Below the pieces are notes generated by a model that was not told the DNA's origin, searched no databases, and worked only from the letters and a program-made list of their open reading frames with translations. From Zygnema cylindricum (lineage: Eukaryota > Streptophyta > Zygnematophyceae > Zygnematales > Zygnemataceae): a stretch of 38,621 nt of DNA. The stretch is from the NCBI GenBank assembly GCA_037447655.1, contig JBBHKE010001843.1, positions 129,953-168,573 on the forward strand. Reading direction: 5' to 3'. Below, in pieces: positions 19,513 through 32,800 of the stretch. A program made the translations under genes and the position numbers. The first letter of the stretch is position 1; each line of letters begins with the position of its first letter.

Positions 19513-22500
19513 ATGATCAGAGCTGCCTCTTCTCATACAACTGTGTCAACACTTTCCAACTGTTTTGCATCTGTTTCTGTCAGCGTTTCTTCACTCCAAT
19601 CTCCAAATCTCCCTTTATCTAGAGAAGTAACAGTACTGGACACGACCTTCCCTTACCAATCGAGAGACACCATCTTCTCAAGACCACATTCTCTCTTGTC
19701 TCCTCCTTACAGGGTCTTCCGATCGTATTCCAGCTGTACAGCATCAATTAAATCTGGACCAGTCATTGCATCTTTAACTCAAGTGTACCGTTTAACATAC
19801 AATTGTCGGATCTTTGGGGGACGTCTTGTAGGTTCTGGAACTTTTCTGGTTAAAAATCGCCGTCCCTTGGAACCACACCCTGAATATTTTTTCCTAAGCG
19901 CAAGCCCTGTAGGAATGTCAGGACCGTACGAAGAGGATTTCCCTCCACTTGCACAAACATCACGAGCTCGTGGACGGAGAAGGGAAGTACAGCCATCTCC
20001 TGGACCACCTTCGCAATCTTCAAATGCAGGAAGGGGCAACCGTTGGGGTGAACCGGAGGAAAGAGTAGTCAATCAGGCTCCATTTGAGGGACACAGTGCC
20101 GTGGCAAATCCTGAAAGTGTGACATTTGTCGTCGGAGAGGCAACTCGTGCTTCATCTGCAGCCAGTCGTGCGACTCCATGGCGAGGCTTTACAACAACTG
20201 GTGGTAATGATTACAGTACTGCCGAAGTAGGCAATAACAATGATGCAATAATTGGAGCCGCAGCTTCGGCAAGTTCACGAGGAGGATTTGCCGGAAGGTC
20301 CGGATACCAATCAACAAATAGGCTACAGCATGGGAAGAATACGTCAGGAAGAGGATCAGGATCAGGATCAGCACCTCAGAAAGTTCCAGTCATGGAATCC
20401 AATATGGTTCCTGTTCTTCAAAGTAGAGGATCTCCTGACGAGTCTCGTGCCTCGGGCTCCTCGAGCAATCCGGGAGCTCCGGGAGTTTCAGCAAGTGCTA
20501 CAGGGGGCCCCTTTCATGATGGTCCATACATGGGGACAAGAAGTAGAGAGGCTCTCTCACAAGGGAGAGACGTCGCGAACAGTGCCGTACATGGAGAAGC
20601 TGTTGAAGGATGTGACGCAGATGGAGATCAATCCATGGAAGGGGAAGCTTACAACAGGGAACCAGAAGGTTGGGGGGTCTCTGGAGCTGGCTCACAAAGC
20701 TCAAGAGGTTCTCCTACTCACAGGGCTGCTGGACAAGGGGCCGGTGTGGATCGAAGAAACGGTATTTTAGGGAAAGCATTCAGCAGTACGGCAGGAGGTA
20801 CGGCCGAGGGTTGGGATGCAAATGGGGCAATAGACAGTCCCATTGAAGCACATTCAAGTGCTGGACCAGGAGCAGCACCAGCTAGTAGTAGAAGGAGGCA
20901 TTGGGAAGGAGGTGGAGGAACTTCTGGTGCAAATGTGAAGTTTGTCTCTCCTAATAATGGTGGAACACAGCGTTCTTCAGCTGAAGCTACTAGCGCAGGT
21001 TCTTCTATGGGGAGAAGTGCCTCGGATAGTGGATTCAAAAGGAGTCGAGATCGTACAAGGGGAGGGACTGCAGAGAAGCTGGATGGTCGAAATGGAAATG
21101 AGAACGTCGTTACGGATGACAGGATGGATGGAGGAGATGACATGACAGCAGGTTCGATTGGTCGAGGACAGCGCTTAATGGGAGTGAGGTCTCAGCGAGC
21201 CGGGAGTTGGCGAAGTGCCGGGAGAGGACTGCAAGGAGGGAGGGAAGAGAGTTACGAATCAGAGATTGAAGCTCTAGGCCGTCTGTTGTAAGTGGGGGTT
21301 CTAGATTTTGTTTCATCCCTGTTATTTAATATTCAAGTACAGTGAGTATAGATTTGTGCTGTTTGTAGATGGTAGATGTGAAAGTTCCTTATGTTAGGAT
21401 GAACATGATATGGTCATTACAATGTGGCAATGTGCAGGCAGCTTAATTGTTTTGGGGTTTTTTAGGGTATTCATATATTCTCCCATATATTCCTATAGAT
21501 TTCTACAAATGATTCATTAGTGCTGTCTATGAATTTAGAGCCAGAGCAATGGGCACATACATTGGAAATTTTGCATTGAAGATTTCTTTTCGTATGCCAG
21601 AAACTGTTGTTGAGGTACCCATTCCCGATGGCTGTTGCTCTTGCGTCTGAATTTAAATTCACAAGACAAATGTCTTCACCTTTTTTTGTTTTTACCGGTA
21701 GACACACGAGTTTAGGTTTGTGGCAGTTAGTGTTGTGTATCGGATAATTTCCTATCGTGATAAATCCGATATCGATATAATTGGTTATTGAACGGTGAGG
21801 GGGCCCGATATATCTCTTCGAGACCAACAAAAAACCATCGCGATATATTGGGGAAGGGTTCGTACCATACCATGGAACTGCAGTGGAAATAAGGTACAAA
21901 ATGAGTACAGAGTTATTGTGAGGAGAGGGGGGGCTTTAAAATTTTTCACAATTCATTCCGTACCACAGTATGGAACTGCAGCACGGAAATAAAGTAGGGA
22001 ATAATTATGGAGTATAAGGGGGGGAGGGGAGGGGGGGCGAGGGCTTTTGAAATTTTTTCGGAGGTATCACGATAGTTATCAGCCTGATAATTTATCGCGA
22101 TAATTGGCTCACCGATACACCGGACCCATATATGTATTACCGGTGGGTCCAAAAAAGGTACATATCGATTATCGGCTAGAGGCTCCCGATACACAACACT
22201 AGTGGCAGTCCACCCACACAAACAGGTGTTAAAACTTTTGATGGGTTGTGGGAAATGAAACAGAAGCAACATCCTGAGACATCAGGCTGTTCGATTGCAA
22301 CTGAAGATACAGCCTGATGGTTATGTGAGAGTAAAGGAGTTATTAAACTTAAAGGAAAGGACAAGGACGAATCGGCTTTTGTCAAGCTTTACAGAGGAGG
22401 ATATGCGGCAGGTACTTAAAGTAGTGTGGCTGTTTGAGTTGATGCTTGTGGTTCTGGCAAGCAGTAAATGGTTTTTTCATTTATAGACCTTAGAAGGGGC

Positions 22501-25229
22501 ATTCTTTAAACATTTTTTCTCCTATTTATTCCTTCACGCCCCTTCTAAGGATTGCTAATATGAATGACGGTTGGGCAGGTGGTCCACATGGATACTAAGC
22601 AACGGTTTGGCATTACGGAGTTGGATGGAGACCTTTACATTCGAGCCAATCAAGGTCACAGCTTGAAGGTAAGAAAAAAACTGTAAAAAACCTCAATTAA
22701 AAGGTAAGGATGTAATGCTTTTTATCTTCTGCTATTTTTTTTTAAACCTGGTTTGCAACAGTGCATGTGGCTTCCAGCCCCTGTGTTCTGTTTAGGGTAG
22801 ACTTGTTTTCTTTTCTATGTTCTTCACTTGCATGAAGAGACCTAAGTTGGAACTCGGAAAATATTTTGAGAGTGTTGCAGAACTCATGGTACTCTTTTTG
22901 TTATGTCCTCGACAGGTGGTTGAGTCAGACAAATTGCTGAAACTCATTGAAAATCCAGACCAAATTCCAGGTATAGTTGCCTCTTTCATTCACTTTCAGT
23001 GCCCTCTAAGCTTACATTTGAGAGAAGGATTTACTCGCTCAATGCGTTGTTATGTGTACTTAACGTTAAACAGTACACTGGAGCATTAGTTCCAATGGAA
23101 TAAACCTTTATGCCTTTGGATGTTGTTGGAAACGGTTGTTTTAATGATTTAAGGAGTTTTTTGTTAGATGAGGCAGAATTGTAATGGCAATCAGTGGCAC
23201 GTCCATATACAAAGTACACTGATCATTGGTACTGATACCAATGATCAGTGTAAATCACACACAATTTCCATTTTTTTTTATTTCTAATTTCTGATTTTCC
23301 AATTTTTGATATATTCGAGTAATTCTTCTTCTCTAATAGCGACGAAGTGTAGTGTTCGATATAATTTTTTACAGATTCTAATACCCTCCTTTTCCAATAG
23401 TGTGAATTGTAGTGTTCATCTACTTTTTTTTTTTTTTTTCTTTTAGTCCGGCTGGTCAGGTCAGAAACTAACTGGTGTGATATTAGAGTCATTTCGTCCG
23501 CAGTTTGCGTGCATGGCACATACAAGAAAAATCTTGATTCTATATTCGACTCCGGCTTAAAGAGAATGCAACGTAATCACATTCACTTCGCAACTGGCCT
23601 TCCAAAGGGAGATGGAGTAATAAGTGGTGAGTTTGAGCCCATTTGTGCGCTCATTTGATTAGTTACGGGGGAGTTTGGATGTAATGTCAGCTGGGAGTTT
23701 CGAATGTTCCTTTGTCAGGGTATTGTTTACCCCCGTCTTTTATTGAACACTTCAGTTCGTGAGCGAAGGCTGATAGTTTTTTTTTTTTTTTTTGTTGGCA
23801 ATTTGTCCTGGGTCAATGTGTACATCTGAAACTTTATTTGGGCGATAAATTGTCGAAAGATGTTGCTCAGTGTTTTGGAGTTTTTTATGTTGCTCGGTGT
23901 TTTGGAGTTTTTTATGTTGCTCGGTGTTTTGGAGTTTTTTATGTTGCTCGGTGTTTTGGATTTTTTTATGTTGCTCGGTGTTTTGGAGTTTTTTATGAGG
24001 TAGAAATCTGGAAGTAACAGAAAGGATGTGCAAAATGATATTTTTTTGGGGAATTTGAACTATTGACTTTTGCAGGTATGAGGAGCTCTTGCCAAATACT
24101 CATCTTTCTGAATGTTTTAAAAGTGCTAGAGGGTGAGCTCCTTGTGAACTCCTTTTTGAAAAATGGGTCAAACGCATTGCTGTTTGTTTAAGGCTGTTTG
24201 GATAGAAAACTGTAACGAGCAAGTTACAAAATGCATAGCTAAGGGTTGGTGTACAAAATATCTGAATTTGACTGTCCTGTGGAACTTTTATTTGGTAAAC
24301 AATCTATGTTGCTACTTTGTTTAAGCTTGTTTGTACAGAAAACGAGTAAGATACAGAACGCATAACAAAGTATTCGTGTAACTATACCATTGATGTAAAT
24401 TTATGTAGTCAGTCTAGTTGTTGCTTTATTAAGAATGTTTGAATAGAGAACTGTGACGAGCAAGATACAAAATGCAAAACTATTGAATCAATTATACAAA
24501 CGCGATTAGTAGCTGTAGCTACTGGTCAATGGTAGCAGCAATCGTCGGTCATACAGTTTTCTATACAATCGCTACAATTACTGGCTAGTAATGCCAGTCA
24601 TTGTGTACATATAATTACCCTAAAAGAGGTTGGTATGTAAAGTATCTGAATTTGACTGTATGGTGGAACTTTCTATTTTGTACACAGTTAAATGTAATTC
24701 ACTTTTCATAGGTTCTTTTGTCTTCTTAACAGAGTGGTTGTGTTCATGACCAGCTTGTTCTCTGCCTTCCTGGTATTGAAGGTGGTGTGCGTATCAGGGG
24801 GCAGATTGGGCTTTGTCTTACATTGAAATCTAAACCATTTATGAAAACAGTTTGAAGAGGATTTTGATGTTTGTGTATCAACAATAGAAAGATTTGCCAG
24901 CAGTATAGCGCAATCCTTAAAATGGTCAATGTATTATCACGGCAAAAAAAAAGATTTGCCAGTAGCATAACAGAATACTAAAATTTTATTTAAAACGTTA
25001 AAACATTATTGAACCAGTTTATCCTCTCGTCTTTCGGCTGTCCCTCGGATACGAAAATCGCTAACTAATGGTTCTCTTGTTTTTCTGCATTTCCGCAGAC
25101 AATAAGTTCAAGCTCTACCTTTCAGAAAATAATGTGATTCTGTCAGAAGGCATAGAGGGAGTCATACCAAAGGAGTATTTCTTGGAGGTGAAGCACTTCC
25201 CTTCCATGGAACCGATACCCATTCCCTAA
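19513..25229 (+). CDS. TPT1: tRNA 2'-phosphotransferase, copy B (seven exons)
   Basis: Exons: 19513-21287, 22267-22411, 22579-22668, 22916-22970, 23504-23626, 24076-24132, 25099-25229; 791 aa from the ATG at 19513 or 657 aa from 19915. From that ATG onward the protein appears identical to copy A, with the same Arg-His-Arg-Arg catalytic set and splice sites. Its upstream frame differs by one base (T at 19206). Its 5' flank matches copy A for only about 150 bp before the long open frame; further upstream is the mobile-element spacer. Regulation may therefore differ, or this copy may lack its distal promoter. No disabling change is visible. Confidence 0.94.
21728..22201. mobile_element. hAT-like MITE in TPT1-B intron 1
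   Basis: Same element, site and 8-bp flanking duplication (GTGGCAGT at 21720-21727 and 22202-22209) as in copy A, with the same perfect 16-bp ends. It is 474 bp, 18 bp shorter than its partner. The losses and substitutions are concentrated in the first G-rich internal repeat. Confidence 0.88.
22488..22550 (+). repeat. Stem-loop in TPT1-B intron 2
   Basis: Identical copy of the 13-bp inverted repeat with T-rich loop found at 9758-9820. Confidence 0.7.
23216..23251. repeat. Perfect 16-bp palindromic hairpin in TPT1-B intron 4
   Basis: Identical to the hairpin at 10486-10521: 16-bp arms and a CTGA loop. Confidence 0.85.
23862..23996. repeat. 27-bp minisatellite in TPT1-B intron 5
   Basis: Five tandem 27-bp units, the same number and variants as in copy A. 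A locus that normally changes repeat number quickly has not diverged, which points to a recent duplication. Confidence 0.93.
24177..24689. repeat. Degenerate tandem repeats filling TPT1-B intron 6
   Basis: Copy of the diverged ~110-130 bp repeats described at 11448-11960, with no difference noticed. Confidence 0.6.
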
Positions 25230-26857
25230 AAGACAAGAAGAGAAAAGAAAAGAAGAGAAGTGAAAAGAAAAGAAAAGAAATGAACGATTTTTGCATCCAT
25301 CCTTAGGTTTGCTTGAAAGTAGTAAAGCTGTATAGGCTAATGCATAAAGCTATGTACTAGAGTGGTCCTAAGCAAAAAAAAACCCTAAAAGCGAAGAATG
25401 AAAGTGGTCGTGCTCAATTTTGTTGGGCTCGTAGTGTTTATTTGTCTCCGAGGCAAAGGACAGTACGACAAAAGAGGAGCTTTGCATATTTGTGTACATT
25501 CTTTTTCACACCTTCCATAACACTTTTTTTCAATAAGGGCACACATTTTGTGTGGTGTGTGACATATTTTGATGTTCCAGTTTTTTTTTCCGGCTGAGTT
25601 TAGAAAAGCTTTTTAGTGTGGAGATTCTTAATCCAGAAGTAAATGTAATGTTTTCTTAATAATTTGATGGTACCGAAGGCAAACATAATCGCTGAAGGCA
25701 TCAGATATGGAGTACGGTGAAAGTACACGTTATTGTCATATTCATTTTGTAATGTGTACTTGAAAGGAGATTTGAATAAAGTGGTGATGTATTGCAGGGT
25801 TTAGTTTTCTTTTTTCTAAACTGTAATAATGAGAGGCTTAAGGCGGGAAGAGGAAATGTTGTTAGAGTATAGATGATTGTAGCGCAAGGATTCTCTCCCT
25901 CTATATCTTCTTCTCTTTTAAGCCACTCTCAAAATTATACTCCCCATTTTGTAAAATTGTATTTTCTCTTGCCATTGTTTCTACTTTTGTTGATACTTCT
26001 CGCATTGCAGCTACGTTGCTGTTTTTTTTCTGTTTTTTTGACAATTTTTTTTATAAATTATTTGTCGTGGAGCGATACTGTCATAACTTGCTTATTTTCA
26101 CATTTATGTTTGGTTCTCATCACACCACAATGGAAAGCAAGTATTTTGATGGATAATGTTGATATGGATGTCGGCATTGCTGAAACTTTTAGCAATATCT
26201 TAAAACTCTGTTAAAGTGATGCAATCAAACCTTTTCAGCCAACAACGAGTTATCCGTGAGAGGGAAAATTGAGAAGAGAAAATCTGTTTAACACTAGCTT
26301 TGTTCATATCAACGGCAATTTGAAGCCCTCTCTTTACCTGAATCCAGAGTAATTTCAATCGGAGTCCAATGTCTATAACAGATGTATATACATGATTATA
26401 GTGATATAAATGTATAAGACATATAAGGTGCTGTGTTGGAAAATACCTAAATAAAATAAAAATCAGTGAATGCCTGATATGAACTCAAAAGAAGCATAAG
26501 AATTTAGAAACATCTGGGTAGATAAGAAAAAAATGTCTGTAAGATACTGGCAGGGCATACAAATATAAGAATTTTGTGAATTACATGGTCTTACAAATTT
26601 CACGTAAAATAAAAAACTGTTATCATCAAATATATCCAGGCTAAAATGGAGGGAAGAATAACCCGCCGTAGGCGGAAAGTGAAAGGCTGTGGTTAACTAA
26701 GCTACTAAATATCTATTTTTTTAGTTTCTAGTTTTCCATGATTGTAAAAAGTCCACTATTTGCTTCCAAACTTGCTTATTAGAGGGTATCAAGACAAAAA
26801 CAAAACTATTAATAAGAATTGCAAAGAAAAAGGTTCCTCGTGTTACTGAAAAAAAAG
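25230..26857. other. Tail-to-tail intergenic region between TPT1-B and POLA2
   Basis: Copy of 12501-14128: a purine-rich GAAAA run after the TPT1 stop, then AT-rich sequence up to the POLA2 stop. It holds the 3' ends of two convergent genes and no gene that I can support. Confidence 0.5.
25775..25780 (+). promoter_or_regulatory. Candidate TPT1-B polyadenylation signal
   Basis: AATAAA at the position equivalent to 13046-13051 in copy A; sequence only. Confidence 0.3.
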
Positions 26858-29800
26858 TTATATACGCACAACTTTTATTTTAGTATGTTTTGACATATCT
26901 AGAGTTGAATTATCCAACATTATGCTTATGTCAGCATAGGTTCCCCCATTTGTACCTTTTGCTAGCCGGCCCGGATTAATACAAACGTAAGATGGAGTTT
27001 CGTCTTTTCCTCCGTCTCCGTCTTTGACTTCATTAGGATCTACTACGACCGATTGTGGGGAGGAAGGAGACTTTTGAGGAATCGCCTACAAAAGAAAAAC
27101 CGATAAAAAAACAAATTTAATATTGAAGTAGACGGCTAAAATCGATAAAAACTTAAAACGTGTGAAGGATAACTACTCACCAGTTTGGTGAAATGGTCCC
27201 AACAAACTAAAGAACAATTCAAATATTAAAAAAAAATAATATTAAAAATCGGGAGCTACAATCAATCACCACTTGATAACGATTCTTGATAAAGAAACAT
27301 TTTAAACACCCAAAACTTGAACAAAAACTTGAACAAAAACAAAAAACAAAAATAAAAACTAAAACTAAAACTGAAAAGCAACACCCCTAATCCTGACCTA
27401 ACCCTAAAATCAAAAACTTGAATGCAAAGCTAGAGATTCAAGCTCAGATCCAATATGTGACCAAAACTCAAGAGTGTGTCACAAAAAAAAAAAAAAAAAA
27501 AAAATCCACTCCAAATCCACAATTTTAAATACAAGTTTATCAGTTAGTATCCTCAGAAATCCTAAATAATGAAATCCAGAACCTATAATGTGCTTTAAAT
27601 CGAAGCTCACCTTGACAAATGGCGCAAGATCAGAAGGGAGGAGGAGGAGATCGGGGGCAAAGGGGGGCCTCATAGTAGTGGGACCCACCGATAGGTCGAG
27701 AAGAGAGCCCAAAGGGGGTGGAAAGAGGGGATAAAAACTAGAATGAAAATAAAAAAATCGGTATAATGACAAAACCACATCCGTCTTTATTGAATACGAA
27801 ACATTAGGACTGAATATTTTGAGCGTAGAAATTGGAATTTACTGAATACAAAACATTGCAGTAAATATTTTAAGTGATACAATTTGAACAATTTCCGACA
27901 CATGGATTTAAAAAACAAAAAACTTCTGGGTCCTACTGCAAATCTCACTATCTTTTAGGACTGTAGCTACAAAAACAGAGTTTCGGACTGCTGGATAATT
28001 TACATAAATCAATTTTTGAGACATTTTTCTTCCTGGTTTAAAGCTATCAAATGTGTTTTGCAATATTTTGAAAATCAAAAGTCTAACGATGAATACCTAA
28101 TACCAATAACGAATACGGAAAAATGAATACCAAACATCAAATACCAAAAATAATACTGGATATCAAATATTGAATACTGAATACTGAATATCAAACACCA
28201 AATATCAAATACCGAAGAACATCGAAGATCAAATATCAAATATCAAATACCGAATAACAGCGAAAACCGAATATTGAACACTGCATGACAAATATCACAT
28301 ATTTAATATTGAACCACCATATTTAATATGGTTTTTGACCATTGACCATTGTTGTGTACTAAAAGTCTAACCACTAAAAGCAAGACATTGTCTAAAAGTG
28401 GAAGACTATCAAAAACCTCATCACTGACATCAAATTCACACACAAAACATCATTCAAACATAAAAAAACAAAAAACAGGTGATGAAAATAATGTTTTTAA
28501 GAAAAGCTTGAACATCATTTCCGACGCACACCTCACAGACCGCCTTCATTTGATAAAATTTCCACTTACCAGTGTTGACCAATAAGATGTGACACAAGTC
28601 TCGTGATGCGATCCAATGACGCGCTGCCAGCTGGCACTCTCGAAATTTCCTCACCACTCAGATGACGTAAAATATCCATAGAAGTCGCAGCGATGCCCAC
28701 CTGTAAATTAAAAAAAAAAAAACATAAACAAAGAATAGAGAAAACGTTCTCAACGAGCAGAGGAAAGATGGGAAAGTCCAGAAGGTCCGCAGATATAAGT
28801 GTGGACAAAACCTTTTTTAGATGTCATTTTCGTATGGACCACATTAAGTACTAGAAAAAAAACAAGATCGCGATAAGTGTATAACCAGGCCATGACTTTG
28901 GATGCATAAAATGGTTTTGAACCATGTTTTTGTTACTCTCCATATTATAAGTTCGGTCTCCACTAACTACAGTAAAAGGTGTTATGCACAATTCTTCTGT
29001 TATTGAATAGCTGTTTTAAAGAATACCGATAGACAAAACCATTTCTGATCACAGACGAGGCTGTTTAATTTTGGACATGTTGCGAGTTTGGTGACAACCG
29101 TCACAATAAACACAAAATAAACACAATAAATAAATCACAATAAATCACAATGAGTCACAATAAATTAATCGCAGTTAATTTAATTAATTGATTAAATTTA
29201 TCACAATAAATTTCAGACAGTTTTTGCGACTGTAATCAAATGCAATCAATCGGGGTAAATTTAATCAATAAGGTCATTGCATTGAATTTAGCATGACTTA
29301 AATTTTGCCTCATTAAATTTTCGATAAAATTTAGTATGATTTTTAGAAAGTGAACCTGGACCCGAAAAAAGGTGAGGTGTCCTCCATATAGAGGGAGAGG
29401 GAGAGGGCGAGGGAGGGAGAGGGGGAGGGGAGAGGGCGAAGGAAAGAGGGGCGGGAGAGGGACGGAGAAAGGGAGAGGGGGAGAAGGAGAGAAGGAGGTA
29501 GGTGAAGGGGGGAAGAGAAAAAAGGGAGGAAGGGAGGAAGGGAGCTACGGAGGGAGATAGGGGGAGGAGGGAGAAGGGGAGAGAAGGAAAGAGAAGGAGA
29601 GAGAGGGAGAGAGAATGGGAAAGTTGGGGAAAGGGAGAAAGAAGAGGAGGAGAGAGAGAGAGGGGTAGCGGGAGAGAAAAAGGGGAGAACGGGAAGGGAA
29701 AGTGGAGGGACAGGGAGAGGAGTGAAGTAAGGGAGCAGAAGACGAACACCTGCGGATATCAGAAATATACAGATATGCACTACAAAAGTCAGAAAGTGGG

Positions 29801-32800
29801 ACAAACAGTATTACTCGTCTATTTCTAATTTCAAATTATCAACGCTAAAAAGGTGACTGGTCCGCTGTGAATTCATTACTAGCGTTAATAAAACAAATTC
29901 GGTGATGGTTCTTTTGGCCCTTGAACCTAAAATAGCGTTAATAATACCATTTGTTTTCTTCTTAATGGAAATTTGGTAAGCTGTCTAAAGTCATCCACGT
30001 TCCTTCTTTTTTTCCTTCATCCTCTCCCTTTTCCTCTCTTTCTCTCTCTCAGTCTCCCTCTTGTTTCCACTCTCCCTCTTCCTCTTGCCCTCCCCCAACC
30101 TCTCCTATTTCCTCTCCCTCTCCTTTTCCCTCTCCCTCTCCTATTCCCTCTCCCCCTCCCTCTCTCTCTCTCTCCCTCTATCTCTCCCTCTCCTTTTCCC
30201 ACTCCCTCTCCCTTTCCCTCTCCCGCTCCCTCTCCCTCTCCCTTTTTATCGGACCCAATTAGAATAAATAACAAAACCAACGCTAAATATTTCTTAAAGC
30301 TCATAGAGATTCACGGTGTACCCTTTCTCACCTGCCCAAAAGAGAAGACTCCAGGATTGCCAAGTGTCACCATCTGATTGGAAGCGATTTCGAAGTCATC
30401 CCTGTTGAAGGGAGGCTGTCAGATGAAAAAACGGATCAAACAAGAGGGAGAGGGAGAGGGGGAGGAAGAGGGTGAGGGAGTGGGAGGGAGAGGGAGAGGG
30501 AGGGAGGGGAGAGGGAGAGGGAGAGGGAGGGACAGAGAAAGAGAGGAAGAGTGGGAGGGAGAGGGAGAGGGAGAGGGAGGGAGGGGAGAGGGAGAGGGAG
30601 AGGGAGGGACGGAGAAAGGGTGGGAGAGGGAGGGACGGAGAAAGGAAGAGTGAGTGGAAGGGGGAGAGGGAGAGAGAGGGAGGGGGGGAGGGAGGGAGGG
30701 AGGTAGGGAAGGAGGGAGAGAGAATCAATACTTAATAAGAAACACTTCAGCATGAGTTCATTGCTCAACATAGTCTCCAATTGGCAATCTGTTGACTTTA
30801 ACATTTAATAAAACAAGAAAATTGAAAGAAGATATCTTTCAAATCAAAAACCTACTTCATAAGAAGGTTCCAAATCAGAAAGGCACTACTGGTCTCTTCA
30901 AAGGTTTGAGAAAAATTAAACCTCCAATTTCAAAAATTTCCCAAATCTCAACATGGGTTTTCTTCTTCTTGTCTTTTCTGTACCTGAGGGAAGATAGCAT
31001 CATGATGAGAGTCTCGAGTCGAAGGTAAAAGAACCACTTTCGCTCCCTCCCCCATTTCAGAACAGTAATTTTCCAACTGTACACTCAAAACAAATTTGCA
31101 AATACTGGTTAAACCTGTTTAAAACCATTAATAATAATAGTCAAGCAACATAATGCTTCACTTCAAAAATCCAAAATTGTTTTAATGAAAGAAAACGATT
31201 CTGAGGATCAGATAATGAGAAAAAAAACAAAGTTCCTGTCTCCAGTTACTACACCGCCTGTCGCTTTTAGTGTTGAACATTTTTCGATACTAAAACGTCT
31301 TTAATTTCAATTTCAACCATTGGATTTTATTTTTTAATGGAGCAACTGAAAGGGAAGGCCAATACCTTTCGATTGCTTCCCACAAAAGAATATCAAACCG
31401 TTAAACATAAAGTTAAACAATTTAAACTGCCTGAAAAATGTATAAACTAATAGCGATAGGCAGGCTGCACAAATACAAAAATAAATAAAATGCAAGAATA
31501 GAAAAAACAATAAGTCTTACCCGAGTTCGTATTTGTTTTTGAAACACCTGCTCAAAAGGTATATCTAAACTTCCATCTTTTATCCTTGGATGCTCAGAGT
31601 CAACAAAAGGGCCAATCTGTAAAACTCCATTTTCCAAAAACCCCAATTTACAAAAACCCCAACCAAAAGCCCATTCAGCAGGTGCCCAAGTTTAGCCCGG
31701 ATATCACTAATACTGTTTTAAAAGAAGGAAAACCAGGAAAAAAAGCTGATATATTTGTTCCATTAGAGTGCAGTCCAACAGAACCAATAGAAAGAAAAAA
31801 ATCAAAATCAACAGCAGAAATCAGAAAGCAGAAAACAAAAAGAAAAAAAAAACCAAAAAGTAAAAAGAAAAAAACAAAAACAGGAAACAAAAAACAAAAC
31901 CTAAACCCAGACCCAAAACCAAAAACAAAAACTAAACCAAAACCGAAACCAAACCAAAAGCAGAAGCAAGAGAAAAGATCAAAAGGGATGTATTGAGTAT
32001 ATAGAGCATATAGACTATATTATAAAGTATGTAGAGTATATAGAGTATATAGAGTATAAAATAAAGTGCATCATAGAGTAAACAATAGAGTGCATTATAG
32101 AGTGTATAATAGAGTATACTGCGTCCTACCAGAACAATAAGGTCCACCTCTCTCTCTTTAGCGACCGATAAAAGGGCCTGAAGAGGCTCAAAAGCCAAAT
32201 TGTCCGTAGTGGTGAAGGGACCAGCAGCTACTATCTGCCGAGGCACCAAAATTTGTCAGGAAAAGGGGTTGCTCCTCACTTCCTCCCTCCTTCCCTCTCT
32301 CCCTCTCGCTCTCTCTCTCTCTCGTTCATTTGCTCTCTCTCTCTCTCTCCCGCTTTCTCTGTCTCTCGTCTCCCTCTCCCCCTCTCTCTCTCAACCCCCT
32401 TCGTCTCGGACTCCCTCAAATTCACGCGGATACAACATGGCCCTTGGTTTGTCCAGGCACCAAATTTGGTCAAAAGGGGTGGACCCTCTCACTCTGTCCC
32501 TCTCTCTATCTCTCCCGCTCTCTCTCACCCCCCTCCCACTTTATCTCCGTCTATGTCAGATTTATGCGGATATTGTGTGGCCCTTTGTTTGTCCTACATG
32601 TGAAAGTATGGAGAACAACTGAATAAAGTAATGAAAGTAATAAAAGTAACAAAGTAATAAAAGTGACAAAAGTAACAAAAAGTAACAAAGGTAACAAAAG
32701 AAAACTTAAAACTCGCTATATTCTACAAACCACCTGACAGTCTTAAAACACACTTCTCCTTGCCTTCTACTGTCTGCAATTGGGCGATTTCTCACATCTT

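Larger units (their letters stand above)
18970..28040. repeat. Segmental duplication, copy B (TPT1 plus the functional POLA2 3' exons)
   Basis: Direct repeat of 6215-15313. The offset starts at 12755 and steps to 12748, 12730, 12729 and 12727 as small indels accumulate, ending at GGTTTA. Beyond 28040 the sequence continues as the POLA2 intron. This copy therefore keeps the ancestral link to POLA2, while copy A keeps the link to SMARCAL1. Confidence 0.97.

Noticed and set aside
29288-29804. Long Ser/Leu/Pro-rich and Gly/Arg/Glu-rich open frames over GA/CT tracts (also 29973-30735 and 32200-32626)
   Set aside because: Artefacts of simple-sequence repeats without stop codons, inside POLA2 introns.
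31586-31996. Lysine-rich 136-codon open frame on the plus strand
   Set aside because: Antisense to a POLA2 exon and made of A-rich low-complexity sequence.
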